NCBI GenBank assembly: GCA_030549495.1
Contig: JAUIRK010000684.1
Coordinates: forward strand, 62,001-126,000
Direction: 5' to 3'
Length of the DNA stretch: 64,000 nucleotides
DNA from: Nectonema munidae
Lineage: Eukaryota > Nematomorpha > Nectonematoida > Nectonematidae
Shown here: piece by piece, positions 10,983 to 46,000 of the stretch
Position numbering within the stretch: the first letter of the stretch is position 1
Layout: each line of letters starts with the position of its first letter
Notes under the pieces: generated by a model
What the model saw: only the letters and a program-made list of their open reading frames with translations
The model's database searches: none
What the model was told of the DNA's origin: nothing
Program-made: the position numbers and the translations under genes

Positions 10983-12900
10983 AGAGGGGATTTTTTCTGG
11001 GGCAAAATTTACTAGGAATTTTTTCCTGACACTATTTGTTTAAACGGTACTAAAATTATTCAACATATTTTTTAATATAATACTCTCAAAAAAGATAATA
11101 CCAATAAGTACACCTCTTATGGTAAAATTTAATTACTGAAAATTAATTATAAGAAATTAACAGAAAATGTAAGGGAATTATGGAAACTGAAAAGTTTATA
11201 TACTATTTTTTTATTTTTTATTTAGAGAAAAAAACACATAGCGATAGTGATAACATTGTGGATCAAACCAAACAGGTTATTGTCACACCTAACAATAATG
11301 TAGAACTCTAGTAAATCAATATTTATAACAAGAATTGAAAAATGATGTGAAAAAATCTTCTCTAATTTTCATTTCTAGATTTTAATTTGATAGGCAGGTT
11401 TGAGTCGAACTATACATACCATCGCCTTTCTTTCTATTTGCCTTGATATGCTCATACTCATTGTTATCATTTTTTACTAATTGCGCTTATTCAAAAAAAA
11501 AGTCTTTTTTAAGCTAAAAGATGTTGGTTTTTCTCAATCTTGGGATTAGTTTTAAGATCCAAATTCAACACTGATATAATTAAAATAAGTTTTGGGGGAA
11601 TGTCTATTCGCATGATTCTTTTACAAATGTCTTACGTGCGTGCTCTCGTGGAAAGCTATTTCTGTTATCCTCATTTCGACAGACATTTTTATTATTTGAG
11701 CATAATAATAATCATAATCCATCGTCATAATCATAATTACATCTTTTTCACATCATGATCGACAAATTTTTACCAAACAATTTTTTTATCATCATCACCT
11801 GAATTATGCTCTATTTTGATCAAGCACATTCACAAAAAATTCCATCATCGTGATCTGTGCATCACATCATCACTGAAATGGAATTCCACGATTCCAACAT
11901 GCTGCTGATGTCTTCATCAGTGCGTACCACGATAATTGTTATTATGATTTTGGGCAGTCTGTGTGCTTTCTTTATCTCCTCTCCTCGATATGAATATTAA
12001 TTAGAATTTAAGTAGACACATACGACTGATGTTTTGTAAGTTTTTGTCTCTTTGTCTCCTTGATATTCACCAAACCTTCTTTCATTGAATGCATTCCCTC
12101 CATCTTATTTATTTGTATTGATTTTTGATGTGCAAAAAGGCGATAAGTTTTTATGTGTTTTTAACAACGACGGTTCAAGCCATAAATAAATGTATCATTG
12201 ATATTATTTTTGTGCAAATTGGAGTGTTAATAACCTGCCTTCCTGTATAAAGTCTGATAATGTGCATGACAAGTTGCATACAAGATTTTTATTATCTTAC
12301 TTTTGATTTCTTTTCCCTCCTATTCACATTTTTCTTCATCTGCGTGATGATAAATCGTCTGCCACACTATAAAATTGCGCGCATTCATTTGCATAAATTT
12401 TTCTCTTCTCTTTCCAACAAGTTTCTTTTATTTATTTATTTTTTGACAATTATAATCGGAAACAGACAGTGCAGATGTAGGAAACCTTAGATTTTATTTC
12501 GACCAAGTTTGTAAAAAAAAATATTTATTAGGATTAATTAATTATGTAGGACACCTGACTTACATTCAATTCAGGAGTCTGGTGTAGAAGTAATTTTGTA
12601 GAAATAGTTTGATAGTTAGGTAACCCTTTCAGGCACAATGGTACACTATGGTCCCTCAAAATTAAAATCGCCTCCATAAAATTTCATTTAAAAAGAAAAC
12701 AGCCAATTACCTTTAGAAAACTCATGCCTGTAGGTTCCTCATTTTCGAGTCTCAATTACAAATACTTTTGCTACCAAATTTTGAAATACAGATGCAAATA
12801 CTTCTATCACCAAAACCAAAAAAATACAACTATATTTATTAATTTGAAAATACACTTTCAAATACTTTTTTCATAAACTTAAACATGCTTATACAGTGAT
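10983..12900. other. AT-rich upstream flank of the Smad gene
   Basis: No gene recognised. There are ATCATCATC-type stretches around 11695-11960 and an imperfect 9-base-stem hairpin near 12552-12590. Some of this could be regulatory for the Smad gene beginning at 14113, but I see no site I can name. Confidence 0.3.
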
Positions 12901-13168
12901 GCAGTGCCCGCGCTAAGCAAAAATTTTAGGGGGGGGGGGCTTCATTGGGGCGTTAATTTTTGAACTATCAGAATCTGCTTCGAGGCGAAACGAAAACATG
13001 ATGTATTTGTCAAACCATATCTATACACATTACATTAGAATGGCTTCAGAAATTCCCCTTACTGATTTTCCTCTTTCCTAAAGCAATCAAGACTTGTATC
13101 GTAGTATTTTACTAGTATTTTTTAAAGCCCCCCCCCCCCCACTATGGTCAATTTCTGGATCCGCCACT
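12901..13168. mobile_element. MITE with G/C-tract subterminal ends
   Basis: Left end GCAGTGCCCGCGCTAAGC followed by an 11-base G run; right end a 13-base C run followed by GGATCCGCCACTAAT. Read inward the right end is AGTGGCGGATCCAG, a hAT-like terminus. Target duplication is unclear and the interior is non-coding. Confidence 0.6.
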
Positions 13169-14106
13169 AATCACTATACACATTTTATAGCTCCGCGTAT
13201 CAAATTGACATAAATGTATTTGTCATCAATTCGATATACATAATAGGCATAACTGAGCTTTATTGATAGGCGGAAATTCTCCGGAGAGAATTTTGGGTAG
13301 CTTTTATTGATATCCTGCGTCATGTATGATATGAAACGTCATAGTCTTGTATTTATCATTACATTTCACACAATACGCCAAACTTAGGATTTTTAAAATA
13401 ATAATTCAAATACAATCACATCAAATATGTACTTACAAATTTATCTATCCAACCCTGTTAACTAACGTGTAGTATATATGAAAAATTCCAAACCTCCTTT
13501 TTTGGAATGATAAAAAAGTGTAGCTTGGAAGAGCTAAAATTTGGACACTTGACCATCCAAGTTTAAAAATACTTACAACACTCAAATGAATGAATGATTG
13601 ACACATTTTTTCCTTGTATATGTCAGAATTCATAACGATTTAATTAATTTTTTTTAGTAATAAACTTAACAGTCTGTTGCTGTACTACACAATACATCTG
13701 GGAAGTAGTGGAATAGCATTTTCACAAACCTCTCTTTCCTCCTCACATCATCCATACCTTGTGAGTTGTGATAAATCAAAAACGTTTTTCAGCATTGAAG
13801 TGTCACAAGCACTAAACAGACACTCATCACGCACACATATGAAAACGGAGTGTTTGCTTTCTCGTCTCAAGCCTACCATTAAATCTCTCATATTATCATC
13901 TCTCGCTTCTCCAATAAATCTTCTCTTTCAAGTGGAGAAGAGAAGAGAACACTTACAAAAGTAGGATCAAAGCCTTTTTTCTTTCCTTGCTACAAAATCG
14001 CAGAATCTGCCTGCTTCCTTCACCACCACAAGCCTGCTTTCATATTTGATTCTCATCGCACGACTGCTATACAGGATTCCTGAAACGCGCGCACGCAAGC
14101 CAGTAA

Positions 14107-34925
<20,819 letters not shown>

Positions 34926-35604
34926 TCACCAAAGCTTTTTATTGGTTTTCCTCTTTTCATTTCCAGAATCTCTTGTCGTTCCCGTCTCTCTAAGTCATGA
35001 AGAATTTTCTCTGAATATCTTATTTAATTTTTATGTGCATACCATTTCCTTTATTTGTATTAATCACATAATTTCATCGACTTTCTTTTTGTTAGATGCA
35101 CAAAAGGTTACTCTACTTTAATTTGATGTATCACAAATAATATACCCAATCAAATCACACTTGCCAACTTTCATTATTAATTTTTATTTTTACATCTTTT
35201 TCTTACCCTTTCTTTTTTGCGCTTATATAAAAAAGATATTTTTTATTCTTTTTTAGTTACACTTTATTCCATTTATTTTTATTTGAATAAAATTATTACC
35301 TTTTTTTCACTTTTCTCTGAATTTTACCCATTGATTGAGCAAAAAACGATTTAGTTATTAGATCGTGACTAAAACCTCGTTATACATAAGGCCTGGAATG
35401 TGTAAGCCTGGGGCAAAGTAAAAATGGCCTCATAAAAAAAGAAATGTTTCTAAAACTTGTTATACTATACGTATATTATCATATTTAAATAGTTACTATT
35501 CTAATATATTCCATTTTCTAAGAAACACCCAGTTTTAAATGTCTTTCTACTTGTCTGAATAATTATTTTAGTTATATTTTATACTTATTTATATAAGATG
35601 TGTC

Positions 35605-35705
35605 AGTAAAGTTCTCTGCTAGATGCACCGATTTGATACTATATGGTCTTCTGTTCCAATCCAGATGAAAACTATCTTTGCTCATGGGTCAATACAGGCG
35701 TTTCA
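35605..35705 (+). repeat. SINE family 1-like, strongly diverged
   Basis: CTGCTAGATGCACCGATTTG, GGTCTTCTGTTCCAATCC, GCTCATGGGTCAATACAGGCG keep the order and spacing of family 1 box A, box B and body. An older copy or a sister subfamily. Confidence 0.6.
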
Positions 35706-36352
35706 AAAAAAGAAACAAATTTAGCAAACTTTTTTTTTTATTTATGTCTACCCTTAACCTTATACTTTCACGTTATTTTTGTTTAATTAATGCTTTTTAA
35801 ATATTTTAGGGGGGGGGGGGGGGGCGAAAATGACCTTCGCCCCCAATAATTTTCTATAAGTAAGAGTTGTTGCTTGTTTATGAAACATATATGATGATCG
35901 CATTATAGAAATTTAATGATCATTCGATTACATGATAATGTAACATAGAGAATAAAAGAGATAATGCAGACTCGAGTCAAACATCATGCCAAGCTTCTCT
36001 CATCCTATCAAAAATATTTTACAAACGATGTGATAGCTATATAATAATAATATTCCATTGTTTCAATATGCACACAATAAGTAAGCAATGTTTATTACAG
36101 TGTCCTCCTTGTTGTATTTTTGAGCAAACACATGTTGATGATCCACTCGATTTTCTCATCTTCTGTCACAGTGATTCTTTTTCTCTTTCTGTCTCTTCTG
36201 TTTTTCTCTTCCGCTTTCTCTGTTAAAACTCAATCAATTACCCAAGCTCTCTTCTCTCATTCAATCTCTCTTTTCTCATTCAAGGTCTCTTCTTTCACTC
36301 AAATTCGCTTCTCTTGTTTAAGCTCTCCTGTCTCGTTCAGCTCTCTTCTCTT

Positions 36353-36513
36353 CACTGACGTAGCTAGGCTGGATGATGAGGGGCCGTGCCCCCTCCATTA
36401 TGTACCTCATGGTGCCCCCATGCACCTTATGCGATATCAGTTTTCGAAAATTTCTCCAATGAAAGGATCTGGAAAGTATAAATAATGTTGCTCAAATTTT
36501 CTGGCTACGCAAC
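36353..36513. mobile_element. MITE nested in composite repeat copy A
   Basis: Left end CACTGACGTAGCTAGG, right end read inward CAGTTGCGTAGCCAG, flanked by CTTCTCTT-like and CTTCTCTC (7 of 8). The same insertion sits at 58277-58473 in copy B, so it predates the duplication. Confidence 0.7.
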
Positions 36514-37345
36514 TGCTTCTCTCTAATTTGCATTTAGAGTTAAATTAAAATAGTTTTCAATCGTTACAATTTTATATAAAGAAATTTTGTCGCCCTCGGG
36601 TTAAAAATTTTTTAAAAAAAGATTTTTTTTTTTTTTACTATAAATTTTTATATTTTTTAAAAAAAAAAAATTTTTTTAAAATATTTGATGAATATTTTGA
36701 CTAGCTATTCAGTTTAAAAGCAAAATAGTCTATTTGAGCAGAGATATTTTTTATAATGTTCGATTGTTAAATTTTTAATTATTTTGTAATAATTAAACCT
36801 TTTTTTTTAATAAAATTTGTTGATTATTATAATAAAAATATAATATTCAAACAAAATGTTTCAGTTGTTAAAAATGTACTTGATCTATTTATGACAGCTG
36901 TTAGAATTTTATTTGTGGACAGAAATATTCAAAAAAACGCAATGATTTTCTTGTTCAAGTATTACTATGATTTATGTTAGTTTAAATAATTGTTTAATGA
37001 CTTTGTGTTCTTAGGCTTAAATAATTTTATGAAAAGTGATTCAACTACTATTTTTTGTATACTATGAATTATGATTCCCTACAAAATGTAAATAATAAAA
37101 GCGTTACCAAATCACCTTATTAGAGTTAGCTACTTCAACGTTGGCTTTTGCTGCTTATAAAAACTTGAAAATATCAAATAAAGTGCCAATAGACTATCTC
37201 ATTTTTTATACCTCCTATTATTTTGAAATTATTCTGAGAACCAACAGTTTCATTATAAAATAGTGAAAATTGCTTTATTTGTTTATTTTACCTTCTTTTT
37301 CTCTTATGTTAATTATGTAGCAAATTTTTCAATTTTGAGTAAAAG

Positions 37346-37487
37346 GCAAGGTAAAAGTACCGTGGGTGTGTTTTCATTGACAAGGCACTGATGTATGTCA
37401 AACTATGAACAAATTGTTATCGATGAATCGAATCCAGAGGCTACCGTGCTGAGTCAATCATCTCAACCAACCTGACATTCACCCCAT
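37346..37487 (-). repeat. SINE family 2 in copy A
   Basis: Reverse complement: GGGGTGAATGTCAGGTTGG, GTTGAGATGATTGACTCAGC, box B GGATTCGATTCAT, then the tail GACAAGGCAC complement and ACCCACGGTACTTTTACC. Equivalent position to the SINE at 59476 in copy B. Confidence 0.85.
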
Positions 37488-38685
37488 AGATTATTGCTGT
37501 ACATTTATTGCTGTACGGGATACGTCAAATTAGTTTTCAAAAAACTTAAATTATGCTCTAAAATTTTTTAATTTTTGTTGAAGCTTTATAAGTTTTTTTC
37601 CCTAAAAGTTATTATAAAAGGAAAATCATTGCAAAATGTTAAAAGTTATTTTACTTTTTATAGATTTTTGTAGCTTGCACCAATTTAGCTTCTTAACAAT
37701 TTTTGAATGATGCTTAGAAAAATGAAGTAATGCAATATTAATTTATTTTTTGATTTTTGGTTGCACAATTACTTACACTTATTCTTATAAAAAGAATCAA
37801 GAAATTCTAATACCACATTTTCTAACTTTAGTTCTGTTTTATATTTTTGATAGAAATTACCTCAGAAAAGTTATATAATTTAGATGTGTTTTTTTTAAAT
37901 TTATTTTTCTCAATGAAATATTTTTTCATTTTTTAGGAAGAAGGAAGAACTGAAAATTAATTAATGATTTTTTTCATTCAATAAAATTTCCATTTTTTTT
38001 ATTGTTAATTTATATCTTTACCCCCTTTCTACATATAATTTAAAGATGGTGCGCATCTATTTGAAGTTAGAAAGAAGGAGCTATATATAAGTCCTCATTC
38101 ATTGTTGACGTTAAGCTTAATAGGAGGAGGGAGTGGGGGGTAAAGTTTACATTAAGCTTAATTAAGATTGAAATTGAATGGAAAGAGAGGAGTAGGAATT
38201 CAGAAAAATTTGTTGCCTTTTTTGCAAGACGCTTGAAAGTCCGCCCCATATTCTAATAATTTCAAGGATGTGCGCCCCTGAATCAATCGTATTTTTTCCG
38301 TATAAACATCTTAGGGTGTCTAGTAGACTCCATTCCTTCAGACTACATTCACTCATAAAACTCTTGAACATTCAGTTATTTCGACTACTTCATTTTCAAA
38401 TGAAAAGCCTATTCGCCCCCCGAACAATTTTGGATTTTTTAAACTAGTGTATATGCGATATGCAAATTTAATCAAAATATTTTCGCTGGAAGTGTAGTAT
38501 TTAAATTTCACCAATTTTGTAAAAAAAAAATATAAAGTAGTCTGATAACTTTAGGTATGCGCTGAATACACTCTATTTTAAAGGATTGCTTGAATATTTG
38601 GTCTCCGGTGGTATTTTTAGATCACTAATTTTGAAAATTGCAAAAAAAAATTTCGCCTCACTAATTTTGAGGATGTGCGCCCCTG

Positions 38686-39987
38686 TCATACTTCATGCAA
38701 ATAATCTTGCTATCTCAAACACCATAACAATGGTTCAAATAAAACAGCATATTACTATTCAAAGCTAAATCCAACGGCACACCTTTTTCCCAATCGCAAA
38801 ATGTGGATAGATACAATAAACAGGATATTAATTTTAAAATACTTCCTTTGCACTTTTTTCCTACTTTTCTTCTACATGACTTTTTCAATAATTTTTACTA
38901 AATTCAAATTTTACTTCACATATTTTTAAAAAATTTTCCATTATTTTTATTCCACAAAAAGTGAAAAATAATAAATACTTGCATTATACTTCAACTATTG
39001 TATTAAAGCAAACTTTCCGTTTCTATCTAAAATAATTAATTAATATCTCTCTGTCTAAAATTCATGTACAATCACTCTAGACAAATCACAAATTGCCAAA
39101 ACCTCTACTTCTTCCTTACTTTCTATATCTTGAATTCAAATTTATTTTCACAACATTCAAATCAATCTACAGAACAAAGTTTTTACTTTTGAACTAATTC
39201 AAAAATTTACCTCTACAACAAGAAAGAAATCTAAACTTTAAAAAACTTTTCTGGTAAAATCTGCTGGATTCTTCATTTCTTTGACATCTAAAAACAATTA
39301 AAACCTTCATATCAATAAAAAAATAAAGTTCTCAGGCACTAGACGGACACAATTACAGTTTTTTTTACATTCTATTAGCCCATACGTTTTCCATTATTCT
39401 AATTGACCCACATTTTCTCATTCATTGCTCACTCTTTTAATTTTTTTTATATCTCCATATATTTTCTTATTTCTTTATTAATTTTTTTTATTTTGCAAAA
39501 TGATTTATTTTTATTACAAATTATCCTATATTGTGATTAATAAGATGAAATTGTTGAACTCCAAGTAATCAAGCTATTTTATGCTGCCTGGATGATTAAA
39601 CTTCGACTGTAACTTCTTTTATATCTTTTCTTTGCTGTTCGGATCTTTCTTTTAAAGAATTTGGGGTCTATTTGTGTATAATTTTACCTTTACATTTTTT
39701 CTTTAACATAAGTTTATATTGTAAAGTTTTTATTTATTATTTTCTTAAAATTTGAACATTTAAAAAAGCTTTGTTTCTAAAATAAATCATTTATTATTAA
39801 TTTTTACAGCTTTCTACAATTTAAAAAGTACAAAAAATGTTATATTTTATTTTTAAACTATTTAAAAATTCTCATTTTATAAAAACAGTATTTTTGAAGA
39901 AAAGTATATTACTTTAAATCAGAAACTTTTTTATTTAATTTTTTGCTGAATATTTGATCGTTATTTCTATCTAGAAAAAGTCAAAAA
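38686..39987. other. AT-rich spacer upstream of CCT1
   Basis: Strongly AT-rich, no coding frame or repeat recognised. It must hold the CCT1 promoter if exon 1 at 39988 is right, but no core element stands out. Confidence 0.35.
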
Positions 39988-40057
39988 ATGGCAGCTATTT
40001 TTGAAAATTTAGTGAATGCAAAGAAGACGAGTAAAGAAGATACCAGAAAACAAAATA
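39988..40057 (+). CDS. CCT1: CCT1 exon 1 (predicted)
   Basis: [22 protein letters not shown] plus one base. Chosen because exon 2 begins in phase 1 after the conserved RSQN-V position, and this is the only nearby ATG frame that ends TRKQN at a GT donor (ATAGTAATT) in the right phase. It brings the protein to the usual length. Good A-rich context before ATG. The N-terminus is poorly conserved in the family, so this is the least certain exon. Confidence 0.6.
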
Positions 40058-43000
40058 GTAATTGATTTTTATATAATCTGAGTTTATTATTATATGTAAA
40101 ATATATCAATTAGGTTGCTAATGCGAAAATATTCGATTTTCAATTTTTTAAAACTATATATAATAAACGAATTCCGCTTATAACGAAGAAATTCTATCTG
40201 TCCCTTTAAAACTATAGAAAAAAATTTTTAGGAGGAAATTTTATTTTTAACTGAAAAATATTTTTATAATGAAGTAGATTATGGCAAAAAAATTAACTCA
40301 AAATTTTTTAAACTTTTATGAAGTGGAAGAAAATAATCGTTGTCCTTTTGATTTTTAGAATCTCTGTTATAATTTAGATATATACATTTTGAATATTGTG
40401 AGTGTGGTTAGCCAATAATTTTGTTTATTCTAAAAAGTATTTATTTTTAGTGCATTTTTTTTATCCAAGTATAAAAAGTTTTGACTATGTTCTTAATTAT
40501 TAGACTATATGGAAAAATTCACCTAACCTATATAGAATAGGATTGACTAACTATTAGTATGTAGTTAAAAATGTCAAAATGAAATATTTATTTGAAGCTA
40601 AAAGTTTTCTATCCTTTAAAATCTTTTTCAAAAGAGAGAAAAAATTCAAACCGAGGGTTGAAGTATTCAAAGTTCTATTAATTATTCCTATTTCTTTAAG
40701 TCTTGTCAATATAGCTTTTAGTTTTATTTGACATTCACGGTGTTCAAAACATTTTTTGCATATTTCAAAATGTTAAAAGTAGTTGACTTAGTTTTATTTT
40801 ATACTTCAAAAGTTGAATTTAATTGTCTTTGAAACGATTTTTAAGTGCATTTAAAATTAATTAGTTGTCTGGCAAGCTAACAGGGAGACAAAAATACACA
40901 GAAAACCCTTGCCAGCCTACTTATATATGTGAATGTTGAAATTTTTAAACGAGAAAACAAACTTACCAGTCATCAGACATGTGAATTGGGAATGATGTTT
41001 TTAGCTAACAAAAAATTTCAAGTAAATCAGATTAAAAATAAAGTTTTTAAAAAATGACTAGAATAAGCTTAATTTTTCTTGGCATCTGTAGTGGCCCTTC
41101 ATTAGTCAAAGAGTCCACGTTGCATATTTTCCTTACGACTCTCCAACCGTTAATAGTAGTGATATTGGGTATCAGCTGTTCCTTTTTTCCGATCTTTCAT
41201 CCATAGAATTTTCCATTTGATCATCTTCTCTCAATCGAAAGAGGTAGATTAACGGTGCGATGGTGAATAAATTGAGACAACAAGTAGACCAAAATATTTC
41301 ACCTCTGTAAAAGTAAATCCAAGGAAAGTATTTTTTGAGAAGGCATTTCATAAAAGAAGTTGGAATTAAAGATGGGAGCCGGTCTGTAGAGGTGGCAAGT
41401 GCAACACCATATTTTGAATATTTCTGAAAAAAAATCAGAACTTAAAATAATTTTCCGTATAAAAGATGCAATAGATCTCTTTCCAAAATTATGTGCCTTT
41501 GAAAACAATGTTTAATATTTTTTCCTTAAGAGTGTTCTATCAAGACTACCAGAAACAATTTTATTACCGTACATAGAATATTTTTATAGAGGGGTTTAGA
41601 CATTTAATAACAAATAAAAATATTGCTAGTTTTATCTCTTCTGATCTCATTCTGGGGGGGGATGTTAGATGGGGCCGTCTGACCGTATCCTAAATAATTT
41701 TGACCATTTCAGTTATAGCCTTTTTTATATATTGTTTTCATTTTTTGAATAAAAATTGCGTAAGAGTATTAAAGAAAAAGTATGGTTTATTTTTAGTTTG
41801 TTTTAAAAGGAGCTGAAAATTGTGCCCCCCTGCAATTTCATAAATATGTTCCCCTGATTCGTTTACCCAAGGTGAGCATATGTTGTTGTGACAAAAGCTA
41901 GCCATTTTAACAAATACCAATAAAAAAGACACATTTACATCAGGTTTGTTTGAAGAAGGATTCAAAACAAGCTTATATATAGTGAATGTAATATAATAAA
42001 ATTAATTTTGTTCATAAGTATAAAATTTATCCCAAAAAACTTTTATAAATATCTTGTCATATTTTAATGAAGCAACTTTACCCCCAATATAAAACTTGTC
42101 AAAGCACAGATTTCACTATTTGTTATAGTTATGAAAAAAAGACGGTATGGTTAAAAAAATGAATATAACGGCACTGTATCGATACTGGCTTCTCCGCCTA
42201 AGTTAAACTTCTTATTGTTTTGTCATCATATTATAAGAATTTAATACGAATTGTGTCTCTTGGCTCTGAATTAACACTTTAAAAATTATACCTGAATACA
42301 AATATAGAAAATGCTTTTGTGAGTGTATTTAGGAGTCTGATTCAAAATTCGCTAGATTGGAGTCGGAGTGAGGATCATCGGATTTATGTGAGTACGTGTA
42401 GTTTTTCTTTCGCCTCCCCCAGTCTACTTCAAATCCGTTTGCGCTTCATTGCTAACCTCCTGCATCTTTTTGTATGATTCTCTTTTAGTAATGGCTGTTA
42501 GCGCTATCTCCAACATTGTCAAGACGTCTCTAGGCCCGAATGGCTTGGACAAAATGCTCGTTGATGACATTGGAGTATGCGTTTTACTTCTCTCTCTATT
42601 CTTCATTCACTCTCCTAAAACACCTTTTCTTCCAATAGGATGTGACGGTGACGAATGATGGCGCCACGATTCTTAAGATGCTTGAAGTGGAGCATCCTGC
42701 CGCTAAAATTTTGTGCGAACTCGCTGATCTTCAAGATAAAGAGGTTGGAGATGGAACTACTTCTGTGGTATTTCTTAACATCTTCTCTATTTTCTTCTCA
42801 CTTTAGCAGTGAATCCACGCTTATTCTCTTTTCTAGGGATGCTTTCTGTTATAGGCAGAATTACGTTCTCGGAGATTTTATAGGTATAAAAGTTGAAGTC
42901 AGTATCTAATAACATTTTGTAGCCAAAGTACTGCAAAAGAAGCCAGTCGTGGCTATCATCACCACCTGCCGTCCATCTATCGAAGATTATTCTTCCCCTT

Positions 43001-46000
43001 TATGCGAAACCTACGTCTAAAATAAAGTCCTTTTGTGTCTTTCTTTAGCTGAATCTGGGAGGAATATTTCGGCTTAGATATTTCAAATTTTTAATTATTA
43101 AATTACAGAGATTTTTAATTAATTAACCTTGTTAAAATTAATCAACTCCTTGATTTATAATTGCCATTTGTCGTAACCGTATATGGGATGCAAAAAGTTC
43201 AAAAATAATTTTTGATTGTAATCAACATTCAATATTTTTATTTTTACATGACTTGTTTAACCCATTAGTGCCCAAGAATAATTTTCTTTTGGAAAATGAT
43301 TCAAACCGTACAGTATTTTACAATAAATTTTCTATATTTTTGATTATGTTTTTAAACCAGCTGTACTAAATTTATGTGTTGTTTCTGAGCAACACAATCG
43401 ATTGATCTTTTAAAATAAACTATATGTTAAATTGCAAAAGTTATTTACTTGTCTGAACAGCTTAATAGTTGTCGAGCATCTAAAATTAATTTTTGCTTTT
43501 AATATCTTAGTTTTATTTATTTTCCAAATAGAGTAAATAAAAAATAAAAAAAGTTGAAAAAGAATAATCATGAAGTTTCACATTGCACTTCGTGCATTTT
43601 CTTTTTGTTGTTTAGCCACTCCGAGCACATCTTGATTTATTTATTTTTAATTCCATCAAAATGTTTGAAGCCAAAAAGTGTGTCTGTATTAAAATGACTT
43701 TTTTTATCATGACAGTAAGTTTGTAGTAAGAAGTTGCAATTGACCATATGTGCTCGCTCCAAGAATGTACATTTTTTTTCGTTATTTCTGTGTAATAGCC
43801 ATTAGGGTGGCCCTTAAGTATAAACTAAAAATTAAAATCATTAATTTTATTGCTCCCATAATTATGTTTATAGGTTATTAGGTTTATTTTTTTGAATATG
43901 TGTATATGCTTTCTCAATGGTTACCTTTAAAGTGATTGAGGGTCCACTTATACTTAACCAAACTCTATAAAATTTTAGAAATAAAAATTTTACCTAAAAA
44001 GGAACAAAATTTTGTGTTGGGAAACTTTTTTTACAAAAGTCAAAAAATAAGAGCCACCCTAATAGCCATGAATTATACGTGCTGCCTTCTATACAATATA
44101 AAAAAATTTCCTATTTCTGATAAAACGTCTAAATGTAGGGAAAGCTTGTTCTCTAGATTGATTTATTGTAGTTGCCAATGATTGCTGGTCCCAACTTAAT
44201 CTAAAAAATCTAATCTAATAACTTATGCAAATGCGACAACGACTGATCTCTGTAATTAAAATTTTTTAATTATAATTATACCACCTTATTATTTACATCC
44301 TTATATTTTCGTCAAAGCTTTTCTGTATGACTTTTTGGAAAGTTTTATCATATCTTTCATTTTTCCATACTCCTTTCAACATATTTCATTTTTAAACGCA
44401 GCTATATTCCATTCTTTCGTCACAGTTAGCTGTGCTATGGCGATCCCAATCTATTGCAGCCTTGCTACATTGAAGCTATTCACTCGATATTAAGGTGTTT
44501 GCCTGATTGACAGCTTTCGAGTTAGGATATTATCGATCTCTAAGCTAGCTATATATTCGTATTTATTAAACAAATCCTTGTAAAGATATATCAAGATTCA
44601 GTGTATAGATAGATATTCAGTACCTATAGATCATATAGATTCTGGACTCAACATTCCTGCCACACGATGCTTATCTACAAGTCTAGTCCACAAACATGCA
44701 AATATTTGATTGGAGATTGGGAATATTCTTTACCATATTTATTATAAAGTTATTACAAGACAGACATGCCATTGGATAGAGCAAAGTTTTAAAATATTTC
44801 AAATAAACTAAAAATTCTGACTAGTTTTATTATTATAGTAATTTGAGTACAGTCAAATCCGTCTTAGCGGTCACATCGAAAAAAAGGCCGCGTGTCTATA
44901 TCGATTCCTTACACATCCCACCCCCCGATTCAGTATAATTGTAAAAGAGAAGAACTCTCATATAACTGTTGAAAACGGTTATTTTCAATGGGTCCCATGT
45001 TTGACCGTTACAAACAGGTTTAAGCATTATTATTATTACGCTTTTCTTTGGTTGAAAGCGAGAAGGGGTTCATCCACAAAAAAACAAGAGAAAGGGGTCC
45101 ATGAAAAAAAGGCTAAGAACGACTGGTCCAGAATAATGAAGAAAGGGCAGAACAAATGAAGAAAAAGTTTTTATTTTTGATACAAATCAATCAATATAAT
45201 TTTGTAAATCGTAGCGATAATACGTTTATACTTTGTATTGTGCGGTAGCTTTATTATTGCGGATTTCACTGAAAATTCAATTTTTTCGCGAATGAAATCC
45301 TCCATATCGGTCTCTTTCACTTGAGTGAAGATAAATCCTTATTTTTCAGAATAGTTCATCATTAAAAGTTTTCGTATTTAGATATTCAGACATTTTATAA
45401 TATATTTTGTCCGTTATTTTTAAATTTTTCTAAAAATAATAGAATATACATTTGTGATTTCTTCAAAGGAGGATAGTAAAACACTATTGCTTTGAATGAG
45501 TGTAAATGTAACTTTCTTTGCGCTTCCTAACTAATCCAAAAAGATCGTAATGACACCTCAACAAGGAATTTTCTTTTGATGCAAGTGTGAACTTATAGCA
45601 ATCGTTCGCTCAAATGTTGCTTACTCCTTTGATTCTATTTCATGCATGCAAGAAAAATGTTTGTACTTTTTAATATGAACTAATGCTATTTATTTACGTA
45701 AATAGGTGATTCTTGCTGCGGAACTTCTCAAAAATTCTCAAGACCTTTCTAAATGGAAAGTTCATCCCACTGTCATCATCAGTGGCTACAGACTAGCCTG
45801 CAAGTAAGAAATATTTCATCTACCTAATTCTTTTTCAATATGCCTCTGATTTTACTGACCCATTCTATCCCTCCGTGCTTCTCCAATGAGTCAAACTCTT
45901 CATTGATTTTAAGGGTCTTTTTTTTTTAATTAAAGCTTCTACTTTTTATGTGTTCAAGGGGATTAATGGTCTATTTTAAAGGTTTCGGCTCATATTTATA

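Larger units (their letters stand above)
35809..38685 (+). mobile_element. large composite repeat, copy A
   Basis: Colinear with 57866-60905. Shared landmarks in order: a long G run then CGAAAATGACCTTC, CT-rich tract, a nested MITE, GACTAGCTATTCAG-like text, a family 2 SINE, GTGTCTAGTAGACTC, TTTTCGCTGGAAGT, then GGATGTGCGCCCCTG at the right end (38671-38685). That end is the complement of the left end of copy B, CAGGGGCGCACATCC, so the pair defines the terminal inverted repeat. The left 15-base end is missing here. A further copy of the same end lies inside at 38268-38282, a sign of nested insertion. No transposase seen; non-autonomous, probably hAT-like. Confidence 0.82.

Noticed and set aside
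36120-36485. 121-codon open frame, with a similar 91-codon frame at 58135-58410
   Set aside because: Both lie in the CT-rich tract and nested MITE of the composite repeat. The similarity is explained by copy A/B homology, the composition is simple-sequence, and the frames differ in length and ends.
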